The notes: generated by a model from the sequence alone, not told the origin. A DNA stretch of 64,000 bases from Aquabacterium humicola (GCF_030167915.1 NZ_JARGNB010000004.1:62001-126000), one strand, 5' to 3'. Positions 1 to 13,287 are shown, counted from the stretch's first letter. Numbers and translations: made by a program.

Positions 1-199
1 ACGTTCGGGCGCAGGGTGTTGTGCCGGGACGCGGCGTGCACCCACCCGGCAAACCCCCGGATGCTACACCCGGTCATCCCCTTGTCACGCGCCGCGCATC
101 GGTTGCACACTGGGCTCGCAACGGGCGGCACCGAGCTGGTCGAAGCTGAGCGCCCCCGCTGCCCGACCCAGGCCAACCCTCGTGCAAAGGAGGTTCTGA

Positions 200-541
200 A
201 TGAACCTGACGATCAGCGGACACCACCTCGAAGTGACACCTGCTCTGAGAGAGTACGTGCTCACGAAGCTAGACCGGGTCACCCGGCATTTCGACCAGGT
301 GGTGGACATCAACATCCTGCTGACAGTCGAGAAGCTGACCGAAAAGGAGCGCAGGCAGAAGGCGGAAGTCACCCTCCACGTCAAGGGCAAGGACATCTTT
401 GTCGAACAGTCGCACGAAGACCTATACGCAGCGATCGACCAGCTGATGGACAAGCTGGATCGCCAGGTCTGCCGCCACAAGGATCGGCTGCAGAACCACC
501 ACCACCAGTCGACCAAGCGCATGGACGCCGGCGCGGTGTGA
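200..541 (+). CDS. hpf: Ribosome hibernation promoting factor, short form
   Basis: The 113-residue protein has the single S30AE/YfiA fold of short HPF. It binds the 30S subunit and promotes 100S ribosome dimers in stationary phase. The N-terminus ([13 protein letters not shown]) and the [12 protein letters not shown] and [19 protein letters not shown] segments are typical. The C-terminal dimerisation domain of long HPF is absent. The ATG is well supported by a strong Shine-Dalgarno sequence (AAAGGAGG, 186-193). It lies upstream of ptsN, the usual order in Burkholderiales, where rpoN precedes it; rpoN itself is not in this window. A good hairpin terminator follows. Confidence 0.96.
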   Translation: MNLTISGHHLEVTPALREYVLTKLDRVTRHFDQVVDINILLTVEKLTEKERRQKAEVTLHVKGKDIFVEQSHEDLYAAIDQLMDKLDRQVCRHKDRLQNHHHQSTKRMDAGAV

Positions 542-581
542 GTTCTTGCCCCGGCGGCTGAAGCGCCGCCCCCCGATGCCG

Positions 582-608
582 ACGGCCCCGTAACGGGGCC
601 GTTTCGTT
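582..608 (+). terminator. Rho-independent terminator after hpf
   Basis: A perfect 9-bp stem (ACGGCCCCG / CGGGGCCGT) closes a 3-base TAA loop at 582-602 and is followed by TTCGTT. It lies 41 bases after the hpf stop and before the ptsN promoter, so hpf and ptsN can be transcribed separately. Confidence 0.75.
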
Positions 609-680
609 GATCGCTGCAGCGCCGTGACAACATCCCGCAGTCGCGGGAGCTGTCAACCCTGCAGTGCAGCAACGCATTTC

Positions 681-686
681 TATAAT
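681..686 (+). promoter_or_regulatory. -10 box upstream of ptsN
   Basis: A perfect TATAAT lies 63 bases before the ptsN ATG and after the hpf terminator. No good -35 is visible at the normal spacing. It is the best candidate for an independent ptsN-hprK promoter. Confidence 0.5.
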
Positions 687-749
687 CACCGATCTGTCAT
701 CAGCCCGCGGTTTGCGTAGCCAGAAGCCGCCGCGATCCGGGGGAACGCC

Positions 750-1220
750 ATGAACCGTCTCGCCGCCATCCTGCCCGCCAGCAACGTGTTGGTGAACGTC
801 GACGCCACGAGCAAGAAGCGGGCTTTCGAGCATGCTGGGCTGATGTTCGAGAACCTGCACGCCATCGCGCGGGCCACTGTCACCGACAACCTGTTCGCCC
901 GCGAGCGGCTGGGCTCCACCGGCCTGGGCCATGGTGTCGCCATTCCCCACGGCCGCATCAAGGGCCTGAAGAACCCGCTCGCCGCGGTGCTGCGCGTGCA
1001 GCAGCCGATTCCGTTCGATGCCCCGGACGACGAGCCGGTCAGCCTGCTGATCTTCCTGCTTGTGCCCGAGGCCGCGACGCAGCGCCACCTCGAGATCCTG
1101 TCCGAAATTGCCGAGCTGCTGTCCGACCGCGAGCTGCGCGAGCGCATGAAGGCCGCCGAGGACTCCGCCGCCTTGCACAAGCTGATCTCCGACTGGGCGC
1201 CGCTGAAGTCGGTCGCCTGA
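750..1220 (+). CDS. ptsN: Nitrogen-PTS enzyme IIA (EIIA-Ntr)
   Basis: This 156-residue EIIA-type phosphotransfer protein is the last phosphate acceptor of the nitrogen PTS (PtsP-NPr-PtsN), a regulatory rather than a transport chain. The active-site histidine lies in the GVAIPHGR motif (H67), equivalent to the phosphorylated His of E. coli PtsN. Length and the C-terminal [10 protein letters not shown] and [12 protein letters not shown] segments fit the family. It is followed after 13 bases by hprK, which suggests co-transcription and a link between HPr-kinase and PTS-Ntr signalling, as in other betaproteobacteria. Confidence 0.96.
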   Translation: MNRLAAILPASNVLVNVDATSKKRAFEHAGLMFENLHAIARATVTDNLFARERLGSTGLGHGVAIPHGRIKGLKNPLAAVLRVQQPIPFDAPDDEPVSLLIFLLVPEAATQRHLEILSEIAELLSDRELRERMKAAEDSAALHKLISDWAPLKSVA

Positions 1221-1233
1221 TCCTCATCAGCCG

Positions 1234-2187
1234 GTGAAACCCACCTCGATCAGCGCCGAGGCCCTGTTCGAGGCCCACCGGGAGACCCTGCGCTGGGAAT
1301 GGATCGCCGGCCATGCGCATCCCGAGCGCCGCTTCGATGAAGCCGCGGTGCGCGACGCGCAGTCGGCCGCCGACCTTGTCGGCTACCTGAACTACATCCA
1401 TCCCTACCGCGTGCAGATCGTCGGCCGCCGCGAGGTGGCCTACCTGTCGTCGTCCTCGGTCGAGGACCAGGAGCGCCGCATCTCGCGCATCGTCACGCTC
1501 GAGCCGCCGGTGCTGATCGGCGCCGACGGTGTCTCCCCGCCGGACCGGCTGGTGGCGATGTGCGACCGCGCGGAAATCCCGCTCTTCGTGACGTCCGAGT
1601 CCGCGGGCCAGGTCATCGACATCGTGCGCGCCTACCTCGCGCAGCTGTTCGCCGACCGCATCACACGCCACGGCGTGTTCATGGACATCCTCGGCCTCGG
1701 CGTGCTGCTGACCGGCGAGTCCGGCCTCGGCAAGAGCGAACTGGGGCTGGAACTGATCTCGCGCGGCCACGGCCTCGTCGCCGACGATGCGGTCGATCTC
1801 TACAAGGTGTCGCAGAGCGCGCTCGAGGGCCGCTGCCCCGAGCTGCTGCTGAACCTGCTCGAAGTGCGCGGCATCGGCCTGCTCGACATCAAGGCGATCT
1901 TCGGCGAGACCGCCGTGCGCCGGAAGATGCGGCTGAAGCTCATCGTGCACCTCGTGCGCAAGGAGACGATGGAGCGCGAGTTCGAGCGCCTGCCCTACGA
2001 GCCGCTCTACGAGGACATCCTCGGCATCCCCGTGCGCAAGGTGGTGATCACCGTCGACGCCGGCCGCAACCTCGCGGTGCTGGTCGAGGCCGCCGTGCGC
2101 AACACCATCCTGCAGCTGCGCGGCATCGACACCTACCAGGAGTTCATCGAGCGCCACCAGCGCGCGATGGAACAGGGCGACGAATGA
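1234..2187 (+). CDS. hprK: HPr(Ser) kinase/phosphorylase
   Basis: The 317-residue bifunctional enzyme phosphorylates and dephosphorylates a serine of HPr-type proteins. It has an N-terminal domain (about 1-130) and a C-terminal P-loop kinase domain with Walker A GESGLGKS at residues 161-168. The family signature around [15 protein letters not shown], downstream of the P-loop, is present. It starts with GTG, 13 bases after ptsN. In proteobacteria hprK accompanies a partial, non-sugar PTS and is thought to feed back on PTS-Ntr. rapZ, often next in related genomes, is absent; fur follows convergently. Confidence 0.96.
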   Translation: MKPTSISAEALFEAHRETLRWEWIAGHAHPERRFDEAAVRDAQSAADLVGYLNYIHPYRVQIVGRREVAYLSSSSVEDQERRISRIVTLEPPVLIGADGVSPPDRLVAMCDRAEIPLFVTSESAGQVIDIVRAYLAQLFADRITRHGVFMDILGLGVLLTGESGLGKSELGLELISRGHGLVADDAVDLYKVSQSALEGRCPELLLNLLEVRGIGLLDIKAIFGETAVRRKMRLKLIVHLVRKETMEREFERLPYEPLYEDILGIPVRKVVITVDAGRNLAVLVEAAVRNTILQLRGIDTYQEFIERHQRAMEQGDE

Positions 2188-2190
2188 GCG

Positions 2191-2206
2191 CCCGTCGGCC
2201 GACGGG
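2191..2206. terminator. Perfect palindrome between convergent hprK and fur
   Basis: The 16-base perfect palindrome CCCGTCGGCCGACGGG lies 3 bases after the hprK stop and 24 bases from the fur stop. It could form a hairpin for either strand, but neither side has a T-run, so a role in termination is tentative. Confidence 0.35.
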
Positions 2207-2230
2207 ACCGTCGGCCGGGTACCCGTCAGC

Positions 2231-2659
2231 CTACTTCTGCCGGTGCGGGCAGGGGTTCTTGTTGCACACCGCGTACAGCGCGAGCGAGTGGTCCTGCAGG
2301 TCGAAGCCGCGCGTCTGCGCGACGGCGCGCTGGCGCTTCTCGATCTCGGCGTCGTAGAACTCCTCGACGCGGCCGCAGGTCAGGCACACGAGGTGGTCGT
2401 GGTGCTGGCCCTCGTTGAGCTCGAACACCGACTTGCCGGACTCGAAATGGCTGCGCGACAGCAGCCCCGCCTGCTCGAACTGCATCAGCACGCGGTAGAC
2501 GGTCGCCAGGCCGATGTCAGCGCCTTCGGCGAGCAGCGCCTTGAACACGTCCTCGGCGGTCATGTGGCGCTGTTCGGTGCGCTGGAAGACCTCGAGGATC
2601 TTCAGGCGCGGCAGCGTGGCCTTGAGGCCGCTGTGCTTGAGGTCGTCGGCGTGGGACAT
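2231..2659 (-). CDS. fur: Ferric uptake regulator Fur
   Basis: This 142-residue Fur-family repressor controls iron uptake with Fe2+ as co-repressor. The N-terminal winged helix (about 1-85) contains the recognition segment [19 protein letters not shown]. The C-terminal dimerisation domain has the metal site [16 protein letters not shown] and a second cysteine pair (CNKNPC) for structural zinc. I chose the ATG at [11 protein letters not shown], which fits family length; the frame stays open upstream without homology. It diverges from bamE across a 122-base gap, an arrangement very common in Burkholderiales. Confidence 0.95.
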   Translation of the reverse strand: MSHADDLKHSGLKATLPRLKILEVFQRTEQRHMTAEDVFKALLAEGADIGLATVYRVLMQFEQAGLLSRSHFESGKSVFELNEGQHHDHLVCLTCGRVEEFYDAEIEKRQRAVAQTRGFDLQDHSLALYAVCNKNPCPHRQK

Positions 2660-2700
2660 GGGCGGAGGTGGAAGCCGGGAGCCCGCGAAAGGCGGGTCGC

Positions 2701-2706
2701 TAGAAT
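2701..2706 (+). promoter_or_regulatory. -10 box upstream of bamE
   Basis: TAGAAT followed by C lies between divergent fur and bamE, 75 bases before the bamE ATG. The same TAGAATC form recurs before maeB, amgK and the DUF898 gene in this window. The -35 region is poor. Confidence 0.45.
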
Positions 2707-2781
2707 CGGCCGCATCATATCCAGACGCCCGCCACCGCGACCAGTATTGCGACCAGTCGCACCGGGCGCCGCCCTCCTCGC

Positions 2782-3327
2782 ATGACCCCTCCGATCCTCG
2801 CGCGCCGCGCCGGCGCACCGCTGCTGCTGCTGGCGCTGTCCCTCCTCGGCGGCTGCGCGTCGCTGCAGTCCTCGGAAAACAACTTCCTCGGCGTGATCAC
2901 GCCCTACCGCATCGACATCGTGCAGGGCAACGTCGTCACGCAGGAGCAGGCCGCGCAGGTCAAGCCCGGCATGAGCCGGGAGCAGGTGCGCGACATCCTC
3001 GGCTCGCCGATGCTCGCCGACATCTTCCACGCCGATCGCTGGGACTACGTCTTCACGATCAAGCGTCCGGGAACCGAGCCGCAGCGGCGCTCGGTGGTCG
3101 CGATCTTCGAGAAGGACCAGCTCAAGCAGCTCGACGCGCCGGCGCTGCCGTCTGAGCGCGAATTCGTCGCGTCGATCAGCACCACCAAGGCCAGCGGCAA
3201 GGCGCCGGTGCTGGAGCTCACCGACGCGCAGAAGCAGGCGCTGCCGCGCCCCGCGCGCAACGAGAGCGCACCGGTCGAACCCGCCGGCGCCGTGCGCAGC
3301 TACCCGCCGCTGGAGCCGGCGTCGTGA
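2782..3327 (+). CDS. bamE: Outer-membrane assembly lipoprotein BamE
   Basis: This 181-residue SmpA/OmlA-family lipoprotein is a BAM-complex accessory subunit that helps BamA and BamD insert beta-barrel proteins. A signal peptide ends in the lipobox LGGC, with the acylated cysteine at residue 25. The BamE fold follows: [20 protein letters not shown], then ILGSP and [10 protein letters not shown]. After about residue 115 the tail is low-complexity and Pro/Ala-rich, longer than in E. coli BamE (113 aa) but usual in this order. It overlaps dapB by 4 bases (GTGA). Confidence 0.94.
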   Translation: MTPPILARRAGAPLLLLALSLLGGCASLQSSENNFLGVITPYRIDIVQGNVVTQEQAAQVKPGMSREQVRDILGSPMLADIFHADRWDYVFTIKRPGTEPQRRSVVAIFEKDQLKQLDAPALPSEREFVASISTTKASGKAPVLELTDAQKQALPRPARNESAPVEPAGAVRSYPPLEPAS

Positions 3328-4147
3328 GCGGTGCGGCCGCGAACGATCCGCTGCGCATCGCGATCAGCGGCGCCTCCGGCCGCATGGGCCGCATGCTGGC
3401 CGAGACCGTGCTCGGCGCAGCCGACTGCCGCCTCGCCGGCGCGCTCGACGTCGCCGGCAGCCCGGCGCTCGGCCAGGACCCGGGCGCGCCGCTCGGCCAG
3501 GCCACCGGCGTGGCGATCACCGACGACCTGCGCGCGGGCCTCGCGCCGGCGCAGGTGCTGATCGACTTCACCCGGCCCGAGGGCACGCTGGCGCACATCG
3601 CCGCCTGCCGCGCGCTCGGTGTCAAGGCCGTCATCGGCACCACCGGCTTCAGCCCCGAGCAGAAGGCAGAGATCGCCGCGCACGCGAAGCACATTGCCAT
3701 CGTGCTGGCGCCGAACATGATGGTCGGCGTCAACGTGGTGATGCGCCTGCTCGAACAGGCTGCGCGCGCCTTGAACGAGGGCTACGACATCGAGATCGTC
3801 GAGGCCCACCACCGCCACAAGGTCGACGCGCCCAGCGGCACCGCGCTGCAGATGGGCGAGGTCATCGCCGGCGCGCTCGGCCGCGACTTGAAGACCTGCG
3901 GCGTGTTCGCGCGCGAAGGCGTCACCGGCCCGCGCGACCCGTCGACGATCGGCTTCTCCGCGATCCGCGGCGGCGACATCGTCGGCGACCACACGGTGCT
4001 GTTCGCCGGCACCGGCGAGCGCATCGAGATCTCGCACAAGAGCGGCAGCCGCGTGGCCTACGCGCAGGGTGCGCTGCGTGCGGCGCGCTTCCTGGCGGAC
4101 AAGCCGAGCGGCCTGTTCACGATGACCGACGTGCTGCAACTGGCCTG

Positions 4148-4148
<1 letters not shown>
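3324..4148 (+). CDS. dapB: 4-hydroxy-tetrahydrodipicolinate reductase
   Basis: This 274-residue enzyme of the diaminopimelate/lysine pathway reduces 4-hydroxy-tetrahydrodipicolinate with NAD(P)H. The N-terminal Rossmann motif is [10 protein letters not shown] (about 11-20). The catalytic signature [15 protein letters not shown] carries the His pair and Lys. The start is a GTG overlapping the bamE stop. The exbB-like gene overlaps its own stop (TGATG), so bamE-dapB-exbB are probably translationally coupled. Confidence 0.96.
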
Positions 4149-8036
<3,888 letters not shown>

Positions 8037-8037
<1 letters not shown>

Positions 8038-8525
8038 TGCGCAGACGCTCGCTGCTCGCCGCCGCCCTGCTGCCACCGGCGCTCGCCGGCTGCGGCTTCC
8101 AGCTGCGGCGGGCGCCGGAGCTTCCGTTCACGAAGCTCGCGCTCGTCGGCTTCGCGCCGCGTTCGCCCCTGGCCGACGAACTCAAGCGCACGCTCGAGCC
8201 GACCGTCGAGGTGGTCGCCGACCCGAACCGCGCCGAAGCCGTGCTGCAGGCCATCGCCGACCGGCGCGAGCGCAGCGTCACCGCGCTGACCGCCGCCGGC
8301 CAGGTGCGCGGCGTGCAGCTGCGCGTGCGGCTGGAGTTCCGGCTGACGACCCCGGGCGGCCGCGAGTACATCCCCGACACCACGCTGCAGCTGGCGCGCG
8401 ACATGAGCTACAGCGAGACCTTCGCGCTGGCGAAGGAACAGGAGGAGCAGCAGCTCTATGCCGCGATGCAGACCGACATCGTGCTGCTGCTGATGCGCCG
8501 CCTCGCCGAGGTGAAGAAGGCTTAG
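8037..8525 (+). CDS. lptE: LPS-assembly lipoprotein LptE
   Basis: The 162-residue outer-membrane lipoprotein plugs the LptD barrel during lipopolysaccharide insertion. A signal peptide ends in the lipobox ALAGC, with the lipidated cysteine at residue 19, and the typical GFQLRR motif follows. The rest fits the LptE fold (VQLRVRLEFRL, DTTLQLARDMSYSE, a C-terminal helix). It is translationally coupled to leuS and followed by holA after 9 bases, the conserved leuS-lptE-holA order. Its partner lptD is elsewhere in this window (21.4-23.8 kb). Confidence 0.93.
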
Positions 8526-8534
8526 GCCGGCACC

Positions 8535-9638
8535 ATGCAACTGCGCCCCGACCAGCTCGCCGCCCAGCTCGCCCGCGGGCTGAAGGCCGTCTACACCGTG
8601 CATGGCGACGAACCGCTGCTGGCGCAGGAAGCCGGCGATGCGATCCGCGCGGCCGCTCGTAATGCGGGTTATGGCGAGCGCAAGGTGTTCACCGTCAGCG
8701 GCGCGCACTTCGACTGGTCCGGCGTGCTCGGTGCGTCGCAGGCGATGAGCCTGTTCGCCGAGCGGCAGCTGATCGAGATCCGCATCCCGAACGGCAAGCC
8801 CGGCAAGGACGGGTCCGAGGCCTTGCAGCGGTATTGCGAAGGCTTGAACGACGACGTGCTGACCATCGTGCACCTGCCGAAGCTCGATCGCCAGCAGCAG
8901 CAGGGCGCCTGGTTCACCGCGCTGGACGCCGCCGGCATCACGGTCCGCGTCGACCCGATCGAGCGCCGCGCGCTGCCGCAGTGGCTGGCGCAGCGCCTGG
9001 CCGCGCAGGGCCAGCGCGTCGAGGACGGCGAGACCGGCCAGCGCACCCTGGCCTTCTTCGCCGACCGCGTCGAAGGCAACCTGCTCGCCGCGCACCAGGA
9101 GCTGCAGAAGCTCGCGCTGCTGTACCCCGCGGGCGCCCTGAGCTTCGAGCAGGTCGAAGCCGCGGTGCTCAACGTCGCTCGCTACGACGTCTTCAAGCTC
9201 GGCGAGGCGGTGCTGGCCGGGCAGACCGCGCGCGTGCTGCGCATGCTCGACGGGCTGCGCGCCGAAGGCGAGGCGACGGTGCTAGTGCACTGGACGCTGG
9301 CCGGCGACATCCTGTCGCTGAAGGCCGCGCACGACGCGATGGCCAGTGGCAAGCCGCTGCCGGTGGCGTTGCGCGAGGCGCGTGTCTGGGGCCTGAAGGA
9401 ACGGCTTTTCGAACGGGTGCTGCCGCTGATCAGCGCCCACCAGATCGCGCACCTCGTCGAAGCCGCGAGCACCTGCGACGGCGTGATCAAGGGCCTGAAG
9501 CATCCGGACTGGCCGCTGGAGCCCTGGGACGCGATCAGGCGCCTCGCGCTGCTGCTGACCCAGGCGGTGGCAGCACCGCCGCCGAAGCGTGGCCAGGCGC
9601 CGCTGCTGCTGCGGCTGGCGCTCGAACCGCACGGCTAG
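8535..9638 (+). CDS. holA: DNA polymerase III delta subunit
   Basis: This 367-residue clamp-loader subunit opens the beta clamp. It has an N-terminal AAA+-like domain beginning LKAVYTVHGDEPLLAQEAGDAIR, a middle region with RLAAQGQRVEDGETGQRTLAFF, and a C-terminal collar domain (LKHPDWPLEPWDAIRRLALLL). Length is near the family norm of 340-370. It closes the forward operon. proA, often next in relatives, is absent, and a reverse-strand operon ends 12 bases downstream. Confidence 0.94.
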   Translation: MQLRPDQLAAQLARGLKAVYTVHGDEPLLAQEAGDAIRAAARNAGYGERKVFTVSGAHFDWSGVLGASQAMSLFAERQLIEIRIPNGKPGKDGSEALQRYCEGLNDDVLTIVHLPKLDRQQQQGAWFTALDAAGITVRVDPIERRALPQWLAQRLAAQGQRVEDGETGQRTLAFFADRVEGNLLAAHQELQKLALLYPAGALSFEQVEAAVLNVARYDVFKLGEAVLAGQTARVLRMLDGLRAEGEATVLVHWTLAGDILSLKAAHDAMASGKPLPVALREARVWGLKERLFERVLPLISAHQIAHLVEAASTCDGVIKGLKHPDWPLEPWDAIRRLALLLTQAVAAPPPKRGQAPLLLRLALEPHG

Positions 9639-9650
9639 CCGCCGCGGCGC

Positions 9651-10583
9651 TCAGTAGCCGCGGCCGCGGTCGACCAGGTTCGCCAGCGGCCGCCCTGCCG
9701 CCAGCGCCTCGATGTTGTCGGCCGCGATGCGCGCGGCGCTGCGCAGGTCGGTCTGTGCCGCCGCGTGCGGCAGCACGGTGATGCGCGGATGCGACCAGAA
9801 GGCATGGCTCGACGGCAGGGGCTCCTGCGCGAAGACATCGAGCACCGCGTGCGACAGCTGCCCGCGGTCGAGCGCCGCGAGCAGGTCGGCCTCGACGAGG
9901 TGCGCGCCGCGTGCCAGGTTGACGATGGCCGCACCGGCCGGCAGCGCGTCGAACAGCGGCGCGCCCAGGATGCCGCGTGTTTCGTCCGTTAGGGGCAGCA
10001 GGTTCACGAGCACGTCCGTCCGCGGCAGCGCCGCCGCGAGGCCGCCGGCGCCATGGTGCATCGCGACGCCGGCTTCGGCCGCTGCGGCCGAGCGGCTCCA
10101 CGCGGCAACGCGATAACCCATCTGAACCAGCCGCCTCGCCGCGCCGCGGCCCATCTGCCCGCAGCCCAGCACCAGCACCGACCACTCGTCGGCGCGGCGC
10201 TGCGGCAGCACCTGCCACCGGCGTTCGCGTTGTTGCGCGGCATAGCGGAAGAAGTCACGCTGCAGCGACAGCACGGCCCACAGCGCGGTCTCGGCCATCG
10301 CGGCGTTCATCGCCGGGTCGACCATGCGCGCGATCGGCACGCCCGCCGGCAGCGTCGCATCGCCGAGCAGGCGGTCGACCCCGGCCCACAGCGACTGGAT
10401 CAGCCGCAGCGACGGCAGGCCCTGCAGGCTGCCAGGCGGCGGGTTGGCGACGATCGCGGCGTCGATCGACGGCGCGTGCTCGCGCCGCTGCACGAAACGG
10501 TGGTTCGGCAGCGCCGCACGCAGGGCCTGCGCCCAGGCGTCTTCTTCGCCCGGGTCCCAGGTACCGGCGAGCAGCAGGTTCAT
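9651..10583 (-). CDS. ghrA: Glyoxylate/hydroxypyruvate reductase A-like
   Basis: This 310-residue D-2-hydroxyacid dehydrogenase resembles GhrA (312 aa in E. coli), which reduces glyoxylate and hydroxypyruvate with NADPH. The NAD(P)-binding motif is VLVLGCGQMGRGAARRL (about 137-153). Catalytic blocks VNLARGAHLVE, DVFAQEPLP and LPHAAAQTD supply the Arg, Glu and His. Its ATG overlaps the pncC stop by 4 bases (ATGA), making it the last gene of the thiL-pgpA-pncC-ghrA operon. The link to thiamine and phospholipid genes appears positional. Confidence 0.88.
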   Translation of the reverse strand: MNLLLAGTWDPGEEDAWAQALRAALPNHRFVQRREHAPSIDAAIVANPPPGSLQGLPSLRLIQSLWAGVDRLLGDATLPAGVPIARMVDPAMNAAMAETALWAVLSLQRDFFRYAAQQRERRWQVLPQRRADEWSVLVLGCGQMGRGAARRLVQMGYRVAAWSRSAAAAEAGVAMHHGAGGLAAALPRTDVLVNLLPLTDETRGILGAPLFDALPAGAAIVNLARGAHLVEADLLAALDRGQLSHAVLDVFAQEPLPSSHAFWSHPRITVLPHAAAQTDLRSAARIAADNIEALAAGRPLANLVDRGRGY

Positions 10584-11059
10584 GCGGCGGTGATCCTTTC
10601 GGTGAGTCCCGCGAGCGCCCGCGCGACCGTGGCGGCACGCACCGCCGCGCGATCCCCCGGGAAGACGTGGCGTTCAGCCTGCGCCGCGCCACCGCGCCGC
10701 ATCCACGCCAGCCACACCAGGCCGACCGGTTTCTCCGCGCTGCCGCCGCCGGGTCCGGCGATGCCGGTCACGGCGACCGCCCAGTCGGCAGGCGACTGCG
10801 CGAGCGCGCCCTCGGCCATCGCCAGGGCCACCGGCTCGCTGACGGCGCCGTGCGCGTCGATCAGGGCCGCCGGCACACCGAGCAGTTCGGTCTTCGCGGC
10901 GTTGCTGTAGCTGACGAAGCCGCGCTCGAACCAGTCGCTGGAGCCGGCCAGATCGGTGCAGGCGCCGGCGATCAGGCCGCCGGTGCAGCTTTCGGCCGTC
11001 GCCAGACGTTCGCCGCGCGAGCGCAGCAGGTCGGCCAGAGTCGGTACCAGCCCGTTCAT
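10580..11059 (-). CDS. pncC: Nicotinamide-nucleotide amidohydrolase (CinA C-terminal family)
   Basis: This 159-residue protein consists of the CinA C-terminal domain alone, the stand-alone form that deamidates NMN to nicotinic acid mononucleotide. Signature segments are LATAESCTGGLIAG, SYSNAAKTELLGV and AVTGIAGPGGG. The ATG at MNGLVPTLADLL overlaps the pgpA stop, and its own stop overlaps the ghrA start. The NADH-dependent N-terminal CinA domain is missing, as normal for PncC. Confidence 0.93.
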   Translation of the reverse strand: MNGLVPTLADLLRSRGERLATAESCTGGLIAGACTDLAGSSDWFERGFVSYSNAAKTELLGVPAALIDAHGAVSEPVALAMAEGALAQSPADWAVAVTGIAGPGGGSAEKPVGLVWLAWMRRGGAAQAERHVFPGDRAAVRAATVARALAGLTERITAA

Positions 11060-11574
11060 GCCACCATCCTCCACAACGCGATCGGCAGCAGCGTGCACAG
11101 CGCCGCGACGAGGTCGTCGAACAGGATGCCGAAGCCTTCACGCCAGCCGATCGGCGTGCCGGGCCGGCGCTTGAAGCGGCGGTCGGCCCAGCCGATCGGC
11201 CCGGGCTTCGCGGCATCGAAGAGGCGGAACAGACCGAACGCGATCGCCTGGCCGACGAAGCCGGTGGGCATCACCAGCCACAGCACGAGCCAGAACGCGA
11301 GCACCTCGTCCCAGACGATGGACCCCGGGTCGGCAATGTCGAGGTCGCGCGCGGTGCGCGTGCAGGCCCACCAGCCGGCGACGAAGCTCGCGACCAGCAG
11401 CACGGCCCAGCCGAGGTCATCGAGCCAGCGGTCGAGCACCAGGAAGGCCACCCAGGCCCACAAGGTGCCGACCGTGCCCGGTGCCCACGGCGACAGGCCG
11501 CTGCCGAAGCCGAGCGCGATCCAGTGCGCCGGGTGGCGGAGCATGAAGCGGGCGGAGGCCAATTGCGCCGTCAT
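11056..11574 (-). CDS. pgpA: Phosphatidylglycerophosphatase A
   Basis: The 172-residue inner-membrane phosphatase makes phosphatidylglycerol from phosphatidylglycerophosphate. The PgpA signature is visible: GFGSGLSPWAPGTVGTL near the N-terminus, then DPGSIVWDEVLAFW with conserved acidic residues, and ILFDDLVAAL near the end. Three or four hydrophobic segments span the protein. It overlaps thiL upstream and pncC downstream by 4 bases each, the common thiL-pgpA pairing of proteobacteria. Confidence 0.94.
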   Translation of the reverse strand: MTAQLASARFMLRHPAHWIALGFGSGLSPWAPGTVGTLWAWVAFLVLDRWLDDLGWAVLLVASFVAGWWACTRTARDLDIADPGSIVWDEVLAFWLVLWLVMPTGFVGQAIAFGLFRLFDAAKPGPIGWADRRFKRRPGTPIGWREGFGILFDDLVAALCTLLPIALWRMVA

Positions 11575-12542
11575 GCCGTCTTGAAGTGGTCGAAGCCCGC
11601 GCCGACGGGCAGCAGACGGCCGGCATCGTCGAGCACGCGCAGGCCCGGCCCGGCCTCGATGCGGCCGATGCGCGAGACCGCCACGCCGCCGCTGGCCGCG
11701 GCATCGTGCACCGCGGCATCGGCGGAGGCCGGCGCGGTGAACAGCAGCTCGTAGTCGTCACCGCCGGCCAGCGTGCATTCGCGCTTCAGCGCCAACGGCT
11801 GCGCCGCGAGCACCGCACTCGTCGGCAGCGCATCGGCATCGAGGCGCGCGCCGACGCCCGAGCGCTTCAGCACGTGCGCGAGGTCCCCGCACAGGCCATC
11901 GCTCAGGTCGATCGCGCTCGTCGCGATGCCGCGCAGCGCGAGGCCGAGCGCCACGCGCGGCTGCGGCTGCTCCATCGCCCTGCGCACCCGGTCGAACGCC
12001 TCGCCCGCCACCGCCGCGCGGCCGCGGAACACCTCCAGTGCCAGCCGCGCATCGCCGATGCCGCCGCCGGGCGGATGGCTGACCCACAGCGTGTCGCCGG
12101 CGCGCGCCCCATCGCGGCGCAACGCGCGGCCCGGCGGCACGTCGCCGAAGACGGTGATGCATATGTTCAGCGGCCCGGCCGTCGTATCGCCGCCGATCAG
12201 CTCGATGTCGTGCGTATCGGCGAGGGCGTGCAGCCCCTCGGCGAAGCCTTCGAGCCAGGCATCGTCGGCACGCGGCAGCGCCAGCGCCAGCGTATAGGCC
12301 AGCGGCTTCGCGCCGCAGGCGGCCAGGTCGCTCAGGTTCACCGCCAGCGCCTTGTGGCCGAGCCGCGCGGGTTCGACCGTCGACAGGAAATGCCGGCCCT
12401 CGACCAGCATGTCGCTGGAGATCGCCAGCTGCATGCCGGGTGTCGGCGCGATCAGCGCGCAGTCATCGCCGACACCGAGCAGCGCGCGCTTCGGCGGCCG
12501 CTGGAAGTACTTGCCGATGAGGTCGAATTCGCCGAGCGCCAT
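11571..12542 (-). CDS. thiL: Thiamine-monophosphate kinase
   Basis: This 323-residue enzyme phosphorylates thiamine monophosphate to thiamine pyrophosphate. It begins with the canonical GEFDLIGKYF, followed by the metal/ATP-binding GVGDDCALI motif. Further family blocks are VNLSDLAACGAKPLAYTLAL, GGDTTAGPLNI and AIDLSDGLCGDLAH. It is the first gene of the four-gene overlapping operon. The response-regulator gene upstream ends only 40 bases away on the same strand, so read-through is possible. Confidence 0.96.
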   Translation of the reverse strand: MALGEFDLIGKYFQRPPKRALLGVGDDCALIAPTPGMQLAISSDMLVEGRHFLSTVEPARLGHKALAVNLSDLAACGAKPLAYTLALALPRADDAWLEGFAEGLHALADTHDIELIGGDTTAGPLNICITVFGDVPPGRALRRDGARAGDTLWVSHPPGGGIGDARLALEVFRGRAAVAGEAFDRVRRAMEQPQPRVALGLALRGIATSAIDLSDGLCGDLAHVLKRSGVGARLDADALPTSAVLAAQPLALKRECTLAGGDDYELLFTAPASADAAVHDAAASGGVAVSRIGRIEAGPGLRVLDDAGRLLPVGAGFDHFKTA

Positions 12543-12582
12543 GCGCTCATTCTCGCAGCGGCCTGGGCGCGCCCCTGGGCGC

Positions 12583-13287
12583 TCAGCCGGCCGGGGACTG
12601 GTGCTCGCGCAGCAGGTTCGTCAGCTCGACGGCCGAGCGCACGTTCATCTTCTCGAACATGCGCGCGCGGTGGACCTCGACGGTGCGCACGCTGATGCCC
12701 AGCGCATCGGCGATCAGCTTGTTCGGCAGGCCCTCGATCACGCGGTACATCACGTCGCGCTCGCGGTCGGTCAGGTCGGCCACCGAACGCTCGACCTGGC
12801 GGCGCTGGCGCAGCTTGCCGATCGCTTCGCCGCTGGTCAGCAGCGCCTGCTCGACGCGGTCGACCAGCGCGTTGTCGGAGAACGGCTTCTCGACGAAATC
12901 GAAGGCGCCGCGCTTGACGGCGGCGACGGCGGTCGGCACGTCGCCGTGGCCGGTCAGGAAGATCACCGGCAGGCGCTCGATGATGCCGCGCTCGACCAGC
13001 CGGTCGAACAGCTGCAGGCCGCTGGTGCCGGGCATGCGCACGTCCAGCAGCAGGCAGGAGGGTGCATCGGGCCAGGTGCCGCCGGCGACGTCGCGCGTGG
13101 CCAGCCAGGCCTCGAAGGCATCGGCGCTCGGGAAGCCTTCGGACAGGCGCCGGCGCGAGCGCAGCAGCCAGGCCAGTGCATCGCGCACCACCGCCTCGTC
13201 GTCGACGAGGTAGACCATCGGGATGCCGAGCGGCGGCGCTGCGGGCTGCATGGCGGCCGATGGTACACGCCACTCATCGTTGCTCAT
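12583..13287 (-). CDS. FixJ/DctR-type response regulator
   Basis: This 234-residue regulator has a receiver domain (about 22-140) with phospho-acceptor D82 in LLLDVRMPG, the GHGDVPTAVAAVKRGAFDF block and KPF lysine, and a C-terminal LuxR/FixJ helix-turn-helix (LTDRERDVMYRVIEGLPNKLIADALGISVRTVEVHR, given here in part). The ATG overlaps the kinase stop by 4 bases; a second ATG 12 codons in (MQPAAPP) is possible. Paired with a periplasmic-sensing PAS kinase and facing maeB, it most resembles DctR, which activates C4-dicarboxylate use. That role is inferred. Confidence 0.9.
   Translation of the reverse strand: MSNDEWRVPSAAMQPAAPPLGIPMVYLVDDEAVVRDALAWLLRSRRRLSEGFPSADAFEAWLATRDVAGGTWPDAPSCLLLDVRMPGTSGLQLFDRLVERGIIERLPVIFLTGHGDVPTAVAAVKRGAFDFVEKPFSDNALVDRVEQALLTSGEAIGKLRQRRQVERSVADLTDRERDVMYRVIEGLPNKLIADALGISVRTVEVHRARMFEKMNVRSAVELTNLLREHQSPAG

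Noticed and set aside
1-199. Possible 3' end of rpoN before hpf
   Set aside because: No RpoN box or other sigma-54 tail could be read in any frame. I see no gene in these bases.
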